Shown one piece after another: positions 1-9,464 of a stretch of 64,000 bases of DNA. Position 1 is the first letter of the stretch. Every line of letters begins with the position of its first letter. The stretch spans positions 2,631,001 through 2,695,000 of the forward strand of contig NZ_JAEAGP010000001.1 in assembly GCF_015999305.1 (NCBI RefSeq), given 5' to 3'. The notes beneath the pieces are model-generated. The model did no database searches. It saw only the letters and a program-made list of their open reading frames with translations, and was not told where the DNA came from. Source of the stretch: Erythrobacter sp. YJ-T3-07. Its GTDB lineage: Bacteria; Pseudomonadota; Alphaproteobacteria; Sphingomonadales; Sphingomonadaceae. The translations under genes and the position numbers were made by a program.

Positions 1-2256
1 GCCAGCCTCGTCGGCCAGGGTCTGGTCGGCACGATCGACGTGCGCACGATCCGCCCGCTGGAAGTGGACGAGCCGATCTTCGCGATCGGGGCGAAGGGTT
101 CCTACGCGGATATCGGCGCGCTCAACGCGGGCTCGCGCGATTACGGCTATCGCGTGAACGCGACCTTCGTCGACCAGTTCGCCGACGATACGATCGGCGT
201 CGCGCTGGCGGCGGCCTATACCGACGAGCCGTACCAGCTGCAGGAATTCAACGCCTGGGGCTATGCGGGCGATGGCACGGCAGGCAATCCGTACATCATC
301 GGCGGCAACAAGAGCTTCGTCACCTCGACCCGGCTCAAGCGCTTCGGGGTCAACGGTACGCTGCAATATCAGGCGTCGCCCAATTTCATGGTCACCGTCG
401 ACGGCTTCTATTCCAGTTTCGACGACGACCAGTCCAAGCGCGGGATCGAACTGCCGCTGGGCTTCAGCAACCCCTACACCACCAGCAGCGTGGTCGACGG
501 GCCGTTCGGCGGCTTCGCCGAATCCGGCACCTTCACCGATGTACGCGGGGTGGTGCGCAACGACGTGTTCCAGCGCCAGGCGGACCTCTATTCGGGCGGC
601 CTCAACCTCGATTACGATGGCGATGACGGGTGGAGCGCGTTCTTCGATTTCGGCTATTCGCGCACCGACCGTAACGAGCTGAGCATCGAAAGCTATTCGG
701 GCACCGGCTATGGCGGGGGCAACGGCGCCGCCGATACGATCGGCTTCACGTCCGACACCAATGGCACATCCTTCACCCACACGCTCGACTACAGCGACCC
801 GAGCCTGATCCGGCTGACCGACCCGCTCGGCTGGGGCGGCGCGCGGGTCCAAGCGGGCTACTGGAACAACCGCATCATTGCCGACGAGCTGTTCCAGTAT
901 CGCGTGGGCGTGTCAAAGGAACTGGGCGGCTTCCTGTCGGCCATGCATTTCGGGATGGCCTATACCGACCGTTCCAAGAGCCTGACTCCGGACGAGTTCT
1001 TCGTCTCGCCGCCGGGCGGCGCAACCGAGGTGGCCATTCCCACGGGCGCGCTGCTGCGGCCGACCGACCTCGACTATCTCGGCCTCGGCCCGATCGTCAG
1101 CTACGATGTCCGCGACCTGATCGCGGATGGCACGCTGATCCTCGACCCGAACACCTCCAACGATGTCCCGGCCAAGGCCTACGGCATCACCGAAGACCTG
1201 ATGACCATCTACCTGCAGGCGGATATCGAGCAGGAACTTGGCATCGGCGTGCTGACCGGCAATTTCGGCGTGCAGGCGATCAATACCGACCAGAACTCGA
1301 CCGGGCTTGCGTTTGCCGGTGGCCAGCCGGTCGACGTGTCGCTCGGCGCGGATTACTGGGACGTGCTGCCCAGCGCCAACCTGTCGCTGCGGCTCGATAG
1401 CGGGTGGGTCTTCCGCCTTGCCGCCAGCCGCCAGATTCAGCGTCCGCGTCTCGACGATCTGCGCGTGGCGATCAGCTATGGCGTGAACACCAACGCGGGC
1501 GAAAGCCCGACCGGTGTGGCACCGTTCATCAGCGGCGGCGGCGGCAACCCGCTGCTGCGCCCGTACCGGGCCAACGCGGTCGACTTCAATATCGAGAAGT
1601 ACTTCGCGAACGGTGCGGGCGTCGTCGCGGTGCAGGCCTTCTACAAGGATATCGTCAACTGGATCGCCAACGGGCGCTACACCTTCGATTATTCCGGACT
1701 TCCGACCCCGGCGGGTCAGACCCCGGCGACCACGATCGGTTTCCTCGATACGCAGGTGAACACCGGCGGCGGTAACTTCTACGGGGTCGAACTGTCGGCA
1801 ACGGTGCCGTTCGACGCCTTCTTCTCCGGCCTCGAAGGCTTCGGCGCCACGGGCGGCGTGGGCTACACCAAGTCGGAAGTGGAAGACTTCAACGGAGATG
1901 TTGCCCCTATTTCCGGCTATTCGGAATGGGTCGCCAACGGCACGCTCTACTACGACCTCAACGGCTTCAGCGCCCGGGGCAGCGTCCGCTATCGCTCCGA
2001 ATTCATCGGGGAATTCAGCGGCTTCGGCGGTTCACCGACGCGGCGTCTGGCGCGCGGCGAAACGATCGTCGATGCGCAGATCGGCTATGAATTCCAGCCG
2101 GGCAGCGCGCTGGAAGGCCTGTCGGTCTACCTCCAGGGGCAGAACCTCACCAACGCGCCGTTTGTGTCGCAGTTCAACGTGCCCGAACCGCGCGCGGTGA
2201 TCGACTATCAGGAATATGGCCGCCGCTTCCTCGTCGGCGCGACCTTCAAGTTCTGA
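1..2256 (+). CDS. TonB-dependent receptor, 5'-truncated by window edge
   Basis: Outer-membrane beta-barrel receptor that imports a ligand, probably maltodextrin, with energy from TonB. The reading frame is open from base 1, so the signal peptide, TonB box and most of the plug lie upstream. The first visible residues (GLVGTIDVRT) look like the end of a plug domain. The remaining ~740 residues are rich in alternating aromatic and polar residues typical of barrel strands and end in a terminal Phe (ATFKF), the usual outer-membrane assembly signal. It is followed by a halogenase homologue and three alpha-glucan hydrolases, which is why a maltodextrin ligand is inferred; the substrate is not readable from the sequence itself. 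Confidence 0.93.
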   Translation, partial: ASLVGQGLVGTIDVRTIRPLEVDEPIFAIGAKGSYADIGALNAGSRDYGYRVNATFVDQFADDTIGVALAAAYTDEPYQLQEFNAWGYAGDGTAGNPYIIGGNKSFVTSTRLKRFGVNGTLQYQASPNFMVTVDGFYSSFDDDQSKRGIELPLGFSNPYTTSSVVDGPFGGFAESGTFTDVRGVVRNDVFQRQADLYSGGLNLDYDGDDGWSAFFDFGYSRTDRNELSIESYSGTGYGGGNGAADTIGFTSDTNGTSFTHTLDYSDPSLIRLTDPLGWGGARVQAGYWNNRIIADELFQYRVGVSKELGGFLSAMHFGMAYTDRSKSLTPDEFFVSPPGGATEVAIPTGALLRPTDLDYLGLGPIVSYDVRDLIADGTLILDPNTSNDVPAKAYGITEDLMTIYLQADIEQELGIGVLTGNFGVQAINTDQNSTGLAFAGGQPVDVSLGADYWDVLPSANLSLRLDSGWVFRLAASRQIQRPRLDDLRVAISYGVNTNAGESPTGVAPFISGGGGNPLLRPYRANAVDFNIEKYFANGAGVVAVQAFYKDIVNWIANGRYTFDYSGLPTPAGQTPATTIGFLDTQVNTGGGNFYGVELSATVPFDAFFSGLEGFGATGGVGYTKSEVEDFNGDVAPISGYSEWVANGTLYYDLNGFSARGSVRYRSEFIGEFSGFGGSPTRRLARGETIVDAQIGYEFQPGSALEGLSVYLQGQNLTNAPFVSQFNVPEPRAVIDYQEYGRRFLVGATFKF

Positions 2257-2363
2257 TAGCCAAGGTCCGGAGCAGGCGGCGCATTCCTCCCAAGCCGCGC
2301 CGTCTGCCCCGGGCCCTAATTCTTGCGATGCGCCCTGCGCGCGGGTGAGGATAGGAGGTGAGC

Positions 2364-3917
2364 GTGAACCGGACCAGTTCGAGCGAGACCGAACCGCCCG
2401 CCATCGTCATCGTCGGCGGCGGCACCGCCGGGTGGATGGCGGCGGCGGCGCTCGCGCGGCTGACGCCATGCGCGGTCACGCTGGTCGAGTCCGAGGCGAT
2501 CGGCACGGTCGGCGTGGGCGAGGCGACGATCCCGCAGATCCGCCTGTTCAATCAGGCGCTCGGGATCGACGAGGCGGAGTTCCTGCGCGAGACCAAAGCC
2601 ACCTTCAAGCTGGGCATCGAATTTGCCGGCTGGTCGCGCGCGGGTGCCAGCTACATGCACGCCTTCGGCGAGATCGGCTCGGGCGCAGGCCTGCTTCCCT
2701 TCCATCAGCTTTGGCTGCGCGGCCGCGAGCTGGGCATGGCCAAGGACCTCGCCACCTATTCGCTCAACGAGCGCGCCGCCCGCGCGCTCAAGATGCAGAT
2801 GTGGCGCGGTGATGCGGGGCACAGCGCGCCCGACATGCCGTGGGCGTATCACTTCGACGCCGCTCTCTACGCCGCCTACCTGCGCCGACTGGCCGAAGCG
2901 CGCGGCGCGGTGCGGATCGAAGGCAAGGTCGTCTCGGTCGAGCGCGATGGCGCAAGCGGCGACATCGCTGCGGTGGCGCTGGAGGACGGACGCCGGATCG
3001 CGGGCGATTTCTTCATCGATTGCAGCGGCTTTCGCAGCCTGCTGCTGGGGCAGGAGCTGGCGACCCCGTTCGAGGACTGGAGCCACTGGCTCCCGTGCGA
3101 CCGCGCGGTCGCGGTGCCTTGCGCCACGAAAGGCGAGTTCACCCCCTACACCCGCTCCACCGCACACTCCGCCGGCTGGCAATGGCGCATCCCGTTGCAG
3201 CACCGGATCGGCAACGGGCTGGTCTATTGCAGCGACTATCTCTCCGATGACGAGGCTGAGGCGCAGCTGCTCGCCAATCTCGACGGCGCGCCTCAGGCCG
3301 CGCCCAACCGCCTGCGCTTCACCACCGGGATGCGCGCGCAGCAATGGTCGCACAACTGCCTCGCGCTGGGGCTGGCCGCAGGATTCATGGAGCCGCTGGA
3401 ATCGACCAGCATCCACCTGATCCAGTCCTCGATCGCACGGTTTCTCGACATGCTGCCGGGCAGGCAGCCCGCGCCCGCGATGCGCGCGGAGTTCAACCGG
3501 CAGGCCGAGTTCGAATGGACCCGCATCCGCGACTTCCTGATCCTGCATTACTGGACGAACGGGCGCGTCGGCGAAGCTTTCTGGGATCGCTGCCGGGAAA
3601 TGGCCCTGCCCGACACACTGACCGCGAAGATCGAGCAGTTCAAAGCCAGCGGCTTTATCCATCGCGAGCACGAAGAGCTGTTCACCATCCCCGGCTGGGC
3701 GCAGGTGCTCATCGGGCAGGAGGTGACGCCGCAAGCGCTGCACCCGCTCGCCGCCTCGACCGACCCCGCCGCGCTGGAGCGGATGCTGGGCGAGATCGAG
3801 GCGGGGATCGGCCAATTGGTCGATGCCATGCCGTCGCATGTCGAGTTTCTGCGCGCCTACTGCATGCCCCGCGCTACCAATCCATCCCCCACCCCGGTTT
3901 CGGAGACCGCCCGATGA
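2364..3917 (+). CDS. Flavin-dependent tryptophan halogenase homologue
   Basis: Homologue of PrnA/RebH-type FADH2-dependent halogenases, 517 aa. Visible signatures are the dinucleotide motif GGGTAGWM (residues 18-25), the conserved lysine in ATFKLGI (K82, equivalent to PrnA K79), the WxWxIP motif (WQWRIP, about residue 271) and EPLEST with E346-S347 at the same numbers as in PrnA. All key catalytic residues are therefore present. GTG at 2364 is chosen because AGGAGG (2353-2358) is five bases upstream; the in-frame GTG at 2358 overlaps that site. It overlaps the amylase start by ATGA. Such genes commonly accompany TonB receptors in Sphingomonadales and Caulobacter, but their substrate is unknown; a role in halogenating free tryptophan should not be assumed. 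Confidence 0.9.
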   Translation: MNRTSSSETEPPAIVIVGGGTAGWMAAAALARLTPCAVTLVESEAIGTVGVGEATIPQIRLFNQALGIDEAEFLRETKATFKLGIEFAGWSRAGASYMHAFGEIGSGAGLLPFHQLWLRGRELGMAKDLATYSLNERAARALKMQMWRGDAGHSAPDMPWAYHFDAALYAAYLRRLAEARGAVRIEGKVVSVERDGASGDIAAVALEDGRRIAGDFFIDCSGFRSLLLGQELATPFEDWSHWLPCDRAVAVPCATKGEFTPYTRSTAHSAGWQWRIPLQHRIGNGLVYCSDYLSDDEAEAQLLANLDGAPQAAPNRLRFTTGMRAQQWSHNCLALGLAAGFMEPLESTSIHLIQSSIARFLDMLPGRQPAPAMRAEFNRQAEFEWTRIRDFLILHYWTNGRVGEAFWDRCREMALPDTLTAKIEQFKASGFIHREHEELFTIPGWAQVLIGQEVTPQALHPLAASTDPAALERMLGEIEAGIGQLVDAMPSHVEFLRAYCMPRATNPSPTPVSETAR

Positions 3918-5725
3918 AGCGCGCCGTCGCCCTGCTCGCCGCAGCCAGCCTGTTCGGCTTTGCCACGCCTACGCTGGCGCAGGAGCCAGCCTCGGCAACG
4001 GGCGAGCGCCTGTCTCAGGACGAGGTGATCTATTTCGTCCTGCCCGACCGCTTCGCCAATGGCGATACGGCCAACGATACCGGCGGCTATCCGGTGGACC
4101 GCCTCCAAAGCGGCTACGACCCGACCCATCGCGGCTTCTACCACGGCGGCGATCTGAAGGGCCTGACCGAGAAGCTCGACTATATCCAGGGCCTCGGCGT
4201 TACCGCGATCTGGTTCGCGCCGATCTTCAAGAACAAGCCGGTGCAGGGCCCGGCGGGTGAGGAGAGCGCGGGCTATCACGGCTATTGGGTGACCGACTTC
4301 ACCTCGGTCGACCCGCATCTGGGCACCAATGCCGAGTTCAAGGCCTTCGTCGATGCGGCGCACGCGCGTGGGATGAAGGTCTATATGGACATCATCACCA
4401 ACCACACCGCCGACGTGATCCAGTATGCGGGCGGCGACTATGCCTATCGCAGCAAGGCGGACTATCCCTATTCCACCCTTGGCGGGCCGGAGGGTGAGCG
4501 GATCAACCCGGGCTTCGCGGGCGACGATGATCCCGGCGCAGAAAACTGGGCCAACCTGACCGATCCGCGCTTCGCCTACGCCCCCGTGGTGCCCGAGGCG
4601 GAGCGGGACATCAAAGTCCCCGCATGGCTCAACGATCCGATCTACTACCATAATCGCGGCAACAGCGAGTGGTGGGGCGAAAGCGCGGTCTATGGCGATT
4701 TCGCGGGGCTCGACGATCTGGCGACCGAGCATCCGCGCGTGCTTGCCGGGATGATCGATATCTTCGGCAGCTGGATCGACCGGTTCGGGATCGACGGCTT
4801 CCGGATCGACACGGTCAAGCATGTGAACCCCGAGTTCTGGCAGGCCTTCGTGCCCGCCATGCAGGCTCGCGCCGAGGCGAAGGGGATCGCGGATTTCCTG
4901 ATCTTCGGAGAGGTCTATGTCGACGGTGCGCGGCCTGGCCCGCTGGCGGCCTACACCCACCGCGACGCCCTGCCCGCCGTGCTCGACTTCACCTTCCAGT
5001 CCGCGGTGCGCGATGTGGTGGCCGACAATGCCTCACCCGAAGTGCTGGTGCAGATGCTCGAGGGCGATGTCCTCTATGCGGGGGGCGAGGAAGCCGCGCT
5101 GCGCCTGCCGACCTTCCTCGGCAATCACGACATGGGCCGCTTTTCGATGTTCGTGAAAGCGGGCAATCCGGATGCCGGCCCGTCGGAGCTGCTCGCGCGC
5201 ACCATGCTCGGCCATGCGATGCTACTGACCCTGCGCGGTATCCCGACGGTCTATTACGGGGACGAGCAGGGCTTCATCTCCGACGGCAACGATCAGCAGG
5301 CGCGCGAGGACATGTTCGCCAGCCGAGTGGCCGACTACAACGACAACGACCTGCTCGGCACCCAGGCGACCACGGCGGACGCGAACTACGCCGCCGACCA
5401 CCCGCTTTACCGCATGATCGCGCGGCTTTCCACGCTGCGCAAGGCGGCCCCTGCGCTGCGCCGCGGGCTCACCGAAATCGGCACGTTCGACCGCGAGCCG
5501 GGCCTGCTCTCACTCATCCGCCGCGACCCCAAAAGCGGCCAGACGGTCCTGCTGGTGTTCAACACCAGTGGGCAAGCGATCACGCGGAACGTGGAAATCG
5601 ACATGAAGGAAACCACGCTGAAAACCCTCGACGGCACCTGCCCCGCCCAACCGACCGCGCCGGGCAGCGCGCGGTTCACCCTTCCCCCGTTCGGCTGGGC
5701 CGTGTGCGAGCTGGGGCGCAACTGA
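3914..5725 (+). CDS. Exported GH13 alpha-amylase
   Basis: Endo-acting alpha-1,4-glucan hydrolase of 603 aa. An N-terminal Sec signal peptide (MKRAVALLAAASLFGF.. ending near ATPTLAQ) places it in the periplasm or outside the cell. The four GH13 regions are visible, with nucleophile D299 (GFRID), acid/base E333 (IFGEV) and transition-state stabiliser D406 (GNHD). The start at ATG 3914 overlaps the halogenase stop by four bases, giving the signal peptide right at the N-terminus. The end overlaps the next gene by one base. Exact product specificity (amylase or neopullulanase-like) is not decided by these motifs. Confidence 0.93.
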   Translation: MKRAVALLAAASLFGFATPTLAQEPASATGERLSQDEVIYFVLPDRFANGDTANDTGGYPVDRLQSGYDPTHRGFYHGGDLKGLTEKLDYIQGLGVTAIWFAPIFKNKPVQGPAGEESAGYHGYWVTDFTSVDPHLGTNAEFKAFVDAAHARGMKVYMDIITNHTADVIQYAGGDYAYRSKADYPYSTLGGPEGERINPGFAGDDDPGAENWANLTDPRFAYAPVVPEAERDIKVPAWLNDPIYYHNRGNSEWWGESAVYGDFAGLDDLATEHPRVLAGMIDIFGSWIDRFGIDGFRIDTVKHVNPEFWQAFVPAMQARAEAKGIADFLIFGEVYVDGARPGPLAAYTHRDALPAVLDFTFQSAVRDVVADNASPEVLVQMLEGDVLYAGGEEAALRLPTFLGNHDMGRFSMFVKAGNPDAGPSELLARTMLGHAMLLTLRGIPTVYYGDEQGFISDGNDQQAREDMFASRVADYNDNDLLGTQATTADANYAADHPLYRMIARLSTLRKAAPALRRGLTEIGTFDREPGLLSLIRRDPKSGQTVLLVFNTSGQAITRNVEIDMKETTLKTLDGTCPAQPTAPGSARFTLPPFGWAVCELGRN

Positions 5726-7350
5726 TGGCGAGCGCGATGCAACCTTCACCCGCCGCTGCCAACAACGCGCAATGGTGGCGCGGCGCGGCGATCTACCAGA
5801 TCTATCCGCGCAGCTTCATGGATTCCAACGGCGACGGGATCGGCGATCTGCCGGGCATCACCTCGCGGCTGGAGCATGTTGCCGATCTGGGCGTCGATGC
5901 GATCTGGGTCAGCCCCTTCTTCACCAGCCCGATGAAGGACTTCGGCTACGACGTTTCGGATTACTGCGATGTCGATCCGATCTTCGGCACCCTCGCCGAT
6001 TTCGACGCGCTGGTCGCCCGCGCGCACGAGCTGGGCCTCAGGCTGCTGATCGATCAGGTCTATTCGCATACCTCGGACGAGCACGAATGGTTCGCGCAAA
6101 GCCGTTCGGACCGGACCAATGCGAAGGCCGACTGGTACGTGTGGGCCGATGCCAAGCCCGACGGATCGCCCCCGTCCAACTGGCAGTCCGTATTCGGCGG
6201 CCCGGCATGGACGTGGGATGCGCGGCGCGGGCAGTATTACCTGCACAACTTCCTCAGCAGCCAGCCGCAGCTCAACATGCACAACCCGCAAGTGCAGGAC
6301 GCATTGCTGGGCGTGATGCGCTTCTGGCTGGATCGCGGGGTCGATGGCTTCCGGATCGACGCGCTCAATTTCGCGATGCACGACCCGCAATTGCGCGACA
6401 ATCCGCCCGCCCCGGCAACCGACAAGCCGCGCACGCGCCCGTTCGATTTCCAGCTCAAGAAATACAACATGTCGCACCCCGACATCCCGCATTTCATCCA
6501 GCAAGTCCGGGCGCTGACCGACGAGTATGACGGTATCTTCACCGTCGCCGAGGTCGGCGGGGACGAGGCCGAGGCGGAGATGAAGGCCTTCACGCAGGGC
6601 GAGGCGCATCTCAATTCCGCCTATGGCTTCAACTTCCTCTACGCCGACCGGCTGACCCCCGGGCTGGTCTGCGCCGCGCTGGCCGAATGGCCCGACGATC
6701 CCGGCACCGGCTGGCCCAGCTGGGCGTTCGAGAACCACGACGCCCCGCGGGCGGTCTCGCGCTGGTGCCCGGCCGGTTGCTCGCCCGAACAGGTCGCCGC
6801 CTTTGCGCGGATGAAGATGGCGCTGCTCGCCTCGCTGCGCGGCAATATTATCATCTATCAGGGCGAGGAGCTGGGCCTTGAGCAGGACGATATCCCGTTC
6901 GAACAGCTCCACGACCCCGAAGCGATCGCCAACTGGCCGCTGACCCTCTCGCGCGACGGGGTGCGGACCCCGATTCCGTGGGTCGCGCATGATCCAAGGG
7001 GCGGATTTTCCACCGGATCGCCGTGGCTCCCGGTGGGTGAGGCGAACCGCACCCGCGCGGTCGATGCCCAGGCGAACGATCCCGAGGCGCTGCTCGGCTT
7101 CACCCGCCGGATGCTCGCGCTGCGCAACGAAACCCCTGCGCTGCGGCAGGGGCGCGTCGCGCAGTGCCGCGCCGATGGCGACCTGCTGTGGCTGACCCGC
7201 GAGGCCGAAGGGCACAGCGTGCTGTGCGTGTTCAATCTTGGCGCGAGCGCGCACACGATCGACGTGACCGGTCGCGAACTGCTCGCTACCAATGGCGCCA
7301 CCACCAGCGCCCTGCCCCCCTTTGCCGCGCTTATTCTGGAGACCGCGTAA
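5725..7350 (+). CDS. GH13 alpha-glucosidase
   Basis: Exo-acting alpha-glucosidase of 541 aa that would release glucose from maltodextrins. The N-terminal WWRGAAIYQIYPRSF segment is typical of oligo-1,6-/alpha-glucosidase GH13 members. Catalytic residues are D212 (GFRID), E276 (TVAEV) and D339 (ENHD). No signal peptide is visible, so it is probably cytoplasmic, in contrast to the amylase and the GH97 enzyme either side. The ATG at 5725 shares one base with the amylase stop (TGATG), and its own stop shares one base with the next start, indicating translational coupling. Confidence 0.93.
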   Translation: MASAMQPSPAAANNAQWWRGAAIYQIYPRSFMDSNGDGIGDLPGITSRLEHVADLGVDAIWVSPFFTSPMKDFGYDVSDYCDVDPIFGTLADFDALVARAHELGLRLLIDQVYSHTSDEHEWFAQSRSDRTNAKADWYVWADAKPDGSPPSNWQSVFGGPAWTWDARRGQYYLHNFLSSQPQLNMHNPQVQDALLGVMRFWLDRGVDGFRIDALNFAMHDPQLRDNPPAPATDKPRTRPFDFQLKKYNMSHPDIPHFIQQVRALTDEYDGIFTVAEVGGDEAEAEMKAFTQGEAHLNSAYGFNFLYADRLTPGLVCAALAEWPDDPGTGWPSWAFENHDAPRAVSRWCPAGCSPEQVAAFARMKMALLASLRGNIIIYQGEELGLEQDDIPFEQLHDPEAIANWPLTLSRDGVRTPIPWVAHDPRGGFSTGSPWLPVGEANRTRAVDAQANDPEALLGFTRRMLALRNETPALRQGRVAQCRADGDLLWLTREAEGHSVLCVFNLGASAHTIDVTGRELLATNGATTSALPPFAALILETA

Positions 7351-9401
7351 TGCGTGCCCTGCTGGTTGCCCTGTTCTCGCTCGTCGCTCTCGCCGCGCCG
7401 CTCTCCGCAGCCGAGGTATCCTCCCCCGACGGGCGGATCGTGGTCCAGCTGGACGTCGATAACGAAGGAAAGGCGTTCTACCGCGTGGACCGCGACGGCG
7501 AGCCGCTGATTGCCGACAGCGTGCTCGGCTTCACCTTCACCGATGCCGAGACCATGCGCCGCAACTTCGCGATCGAAAGCGAGACGCGCGCCAGCCACGA
7601 CGATACGTGGGAGCAGCCGTGGGGCGAGCGGCGCTTCGTGCGCGACCATTACAACGAGCTGGCGGTCACCTTCCGCGAAACCCGCGATACCTCCAGGCGC
7701 GCGCTGACCGTGCGGATGCGCGTGTTCGACGACGGGATCGGCTTCCGCTACGAATTCCCCGAGAGCGACGCGACGCCGGTCACCCGAATTTCCGACGAGC
7801 TGACCGAGTTCGTGATCGCGCCCGAAGCCGCTGCGGGCGGCACCGCGTGGTGGATCCCGGGCGGCGACTGGAACCGCTACGAATATCTCTACAACGAGAC
7901 CCCGCTGGCCGAGGTTTCGACCGCGCACACGCCGATGACGGTGCGGCTGGCCGACGGCACGCACCTCGCCTTCCACGAGGCGGCGTTGGTGGACTATGCG
8001 GGCATGTGGCTGCGGCGGGTCGACGGCACCCGCTTTCGTGCCGTGCTCGCCCCGTCGAGCCGTGGGGCCAAGGTGGTGCGCGAAGGCGCCTTCACCACCC
8101 CCTGGCGCACGATCCGCATAGCCGACGGGCCTGCCGGGCTGGTCGAGAGCAATCTCGAACTCAATCTCAACGAGCCCAATAAACTCGGCGATGTCAGCTA
8201 TTTCGAACCTGCGAAATATATCGGCATCTGGTGGGGCATGATCCGCGGCGACTGGACTTGGGCGCAGGGGCCAAAGCACGGCGCGACGACCGAGCGGACC
8301 AAGCAGTATATCGATTTCGCCGCCGCCAACGGCTTTCGCGGCGTGCTGGTCGAAGGCTGGAACGTGGGCTGGGATGGCCAGTGGTTCGGCAATGGCCGCG
8401 ATTACAGCTTCACCCAGGCCTACCCCGATTTCGACTTCGACGAAGTCACCGCCTACGCCGCATCGAAGGGCGTCCACCTGATCGGCCACCACGAGACCGG
8501 CGGCAATATCGAGGTCTACGAACGCCAGCTGGCCGACGCGCTCGACCTCTATGCCGCGCATGGGGTGGACGTGGTCAAGACGGGCTACGTCGCCGATGCC
8601 GGCGGGATCATCAGCTGCAACGCCGATATCGCCGAGCCGTGCGGGGACGAGGTGTTCGAGTGGCACGACGGCCAGCGGCAGGTGCAGCACCACCTCAAGG
8701 TCGTCACCGAAGCGGCCAAGCGCGGCATCGCGATCAATCCGCACGAGCCGGTCAAGGATACCGGCCTGCGCCGGACCTATCCCAACTGGGTCAGCCGCGA
8801 GGGCGCGCGCGGGCAGGAATACAACGCGTGGGGCGCATTCGCCAACGGGACCGAGCACGATCCCACGCTGGTCTATACCCGGATGCTCTCCGGCCCGATG
8901 GATTACACGCCCGGCGTACTCGGGCTGGTCGGCAATAATGGCGATCCGATCGCATCGACGCTGGCCAAACAGCTCGGCCTCTATCTCGCGATCTACTCGC
9001 CGATCCAGATGGCCGCCGATTTCGTCGAAAGCCTTGAGGCGCACCCGAAAGAGCTAGAGTTCATCCGCATGGTCCCCGCCGACTGGGCGGAGAGCCACCT
9101 GATCGCAGGCGAAGTGGCCAACTACGCGATCTTCGCGCGCAAGGACCGCAATAGCGAGGACTGGTACGTCGGCGGGGTCAACGATGCGACCGAGCGGACG
9201 ATCGAACTCAGCTTCGACTTCCTCGACGATGGTCAGGCCTACACCGCCCGGGTGTGGAAGGACGGCCCCACCGCGACCTATGAAACCGAGGCGCGGCACG
9301 ACATCGCCTACGACACGCTGACGATCCGGCGCGGCGACACCTACACCGTGCGCCTCGCGCCCGGTGGCGGGTTTGCGATGCAGCTCAAGCCTGCTGAATA
9401 A
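7350..9401 (+). CDS. Exported GH97 alpha-glucosidase (SusB type)
   Basis: Glycoside hydrolase family 97 protein, 683 aa, with a Sec signal peptide (cleavage near LSAAEV, residue 21). The order is an N-terminal beta-sandwich, a central (beta/alpha)8 barrel and a C-terminal beta domain. Barrel motifs include HHETGG (E382), KTGYVADAG and SREGARGQE (E484, E490). The Glu-rich pattern resembles inverting members such as Bacteroides SusB rather than the retaining alpha-galactosidase branch; that assignment is an inference from motif pattern. It is the last gene of the coupled hydrolase block and would complete periplasmic breakdown to glucose. Confidence 0.93.
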   Translation: MRALLVALFSLVALAAPLSAAEVSSPDGRIVVQLDVDNEGKAFYRVDRDGEPLIADSVLGFTFTDAETMRRNFAIESETRASHDDTWEQPWGERRFVRDHYNELAVTFRETRDTSRRALTVRMRVFDDGIGFRYEFPESDATPVTRISDELTEFVIAPEAAAGGTAWWIPGGDWNRYEYLYNETPLAEVSTAHTPMTVRLADGTHLAFHEAALVDYAGMWLRRVDGTRFRAVLAPSSRGAKVVREGAFTTPWRTIRIADGPAGLVESNLELNLNEPNKLGDVSYFEPAKYIGIWWGMIRGDWTWAQGPKHGATTERTKQYIDFAAANGFRGVLVEGWNVGWDGQWFGNGRDYSFTQAYPDFDFDEVTAYAASKGVHLIGHHETGGNIEVYERQLADALDLYAAHGVDVVKTGYVADAGGIISCNADIAEPCGDEVFEWHDGQRQVQHHLKVVTEAAKRGIAINPHEPVKDTGLRRTYPNWVSREGARGQEYNAWGAFANGTEHDPTLVYTRMLSGPMDYTPGVLGLVGNNGDPIASTLAKQLGLYLAIYSPIQMAADFVESLEAHPKELEFIRMVPADWAESHLIAGEVANYAIFARKDRNSEDWYVGGVNDATERTIELSFDFLDDGQAYTARVWKDGPTATYETEARHDIAYDTLTIRRGDTYTVRLAPGGGFAMQLKPAE

Positions 9402-9464
9402 GGCCGGGAGGCGTGGCCGTGCGCTGAATATCTGTAGCTGCAATCCGCTGGGGGGAATGAGCCG

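Noticed and set aside
2364..3917. Halogenated natural-product biosynthesis cluster
   Set aside because: No NRPS, PKS, tryptophan-modifying or resistance genes are adjacent; neighbours are glycan hydrolases.
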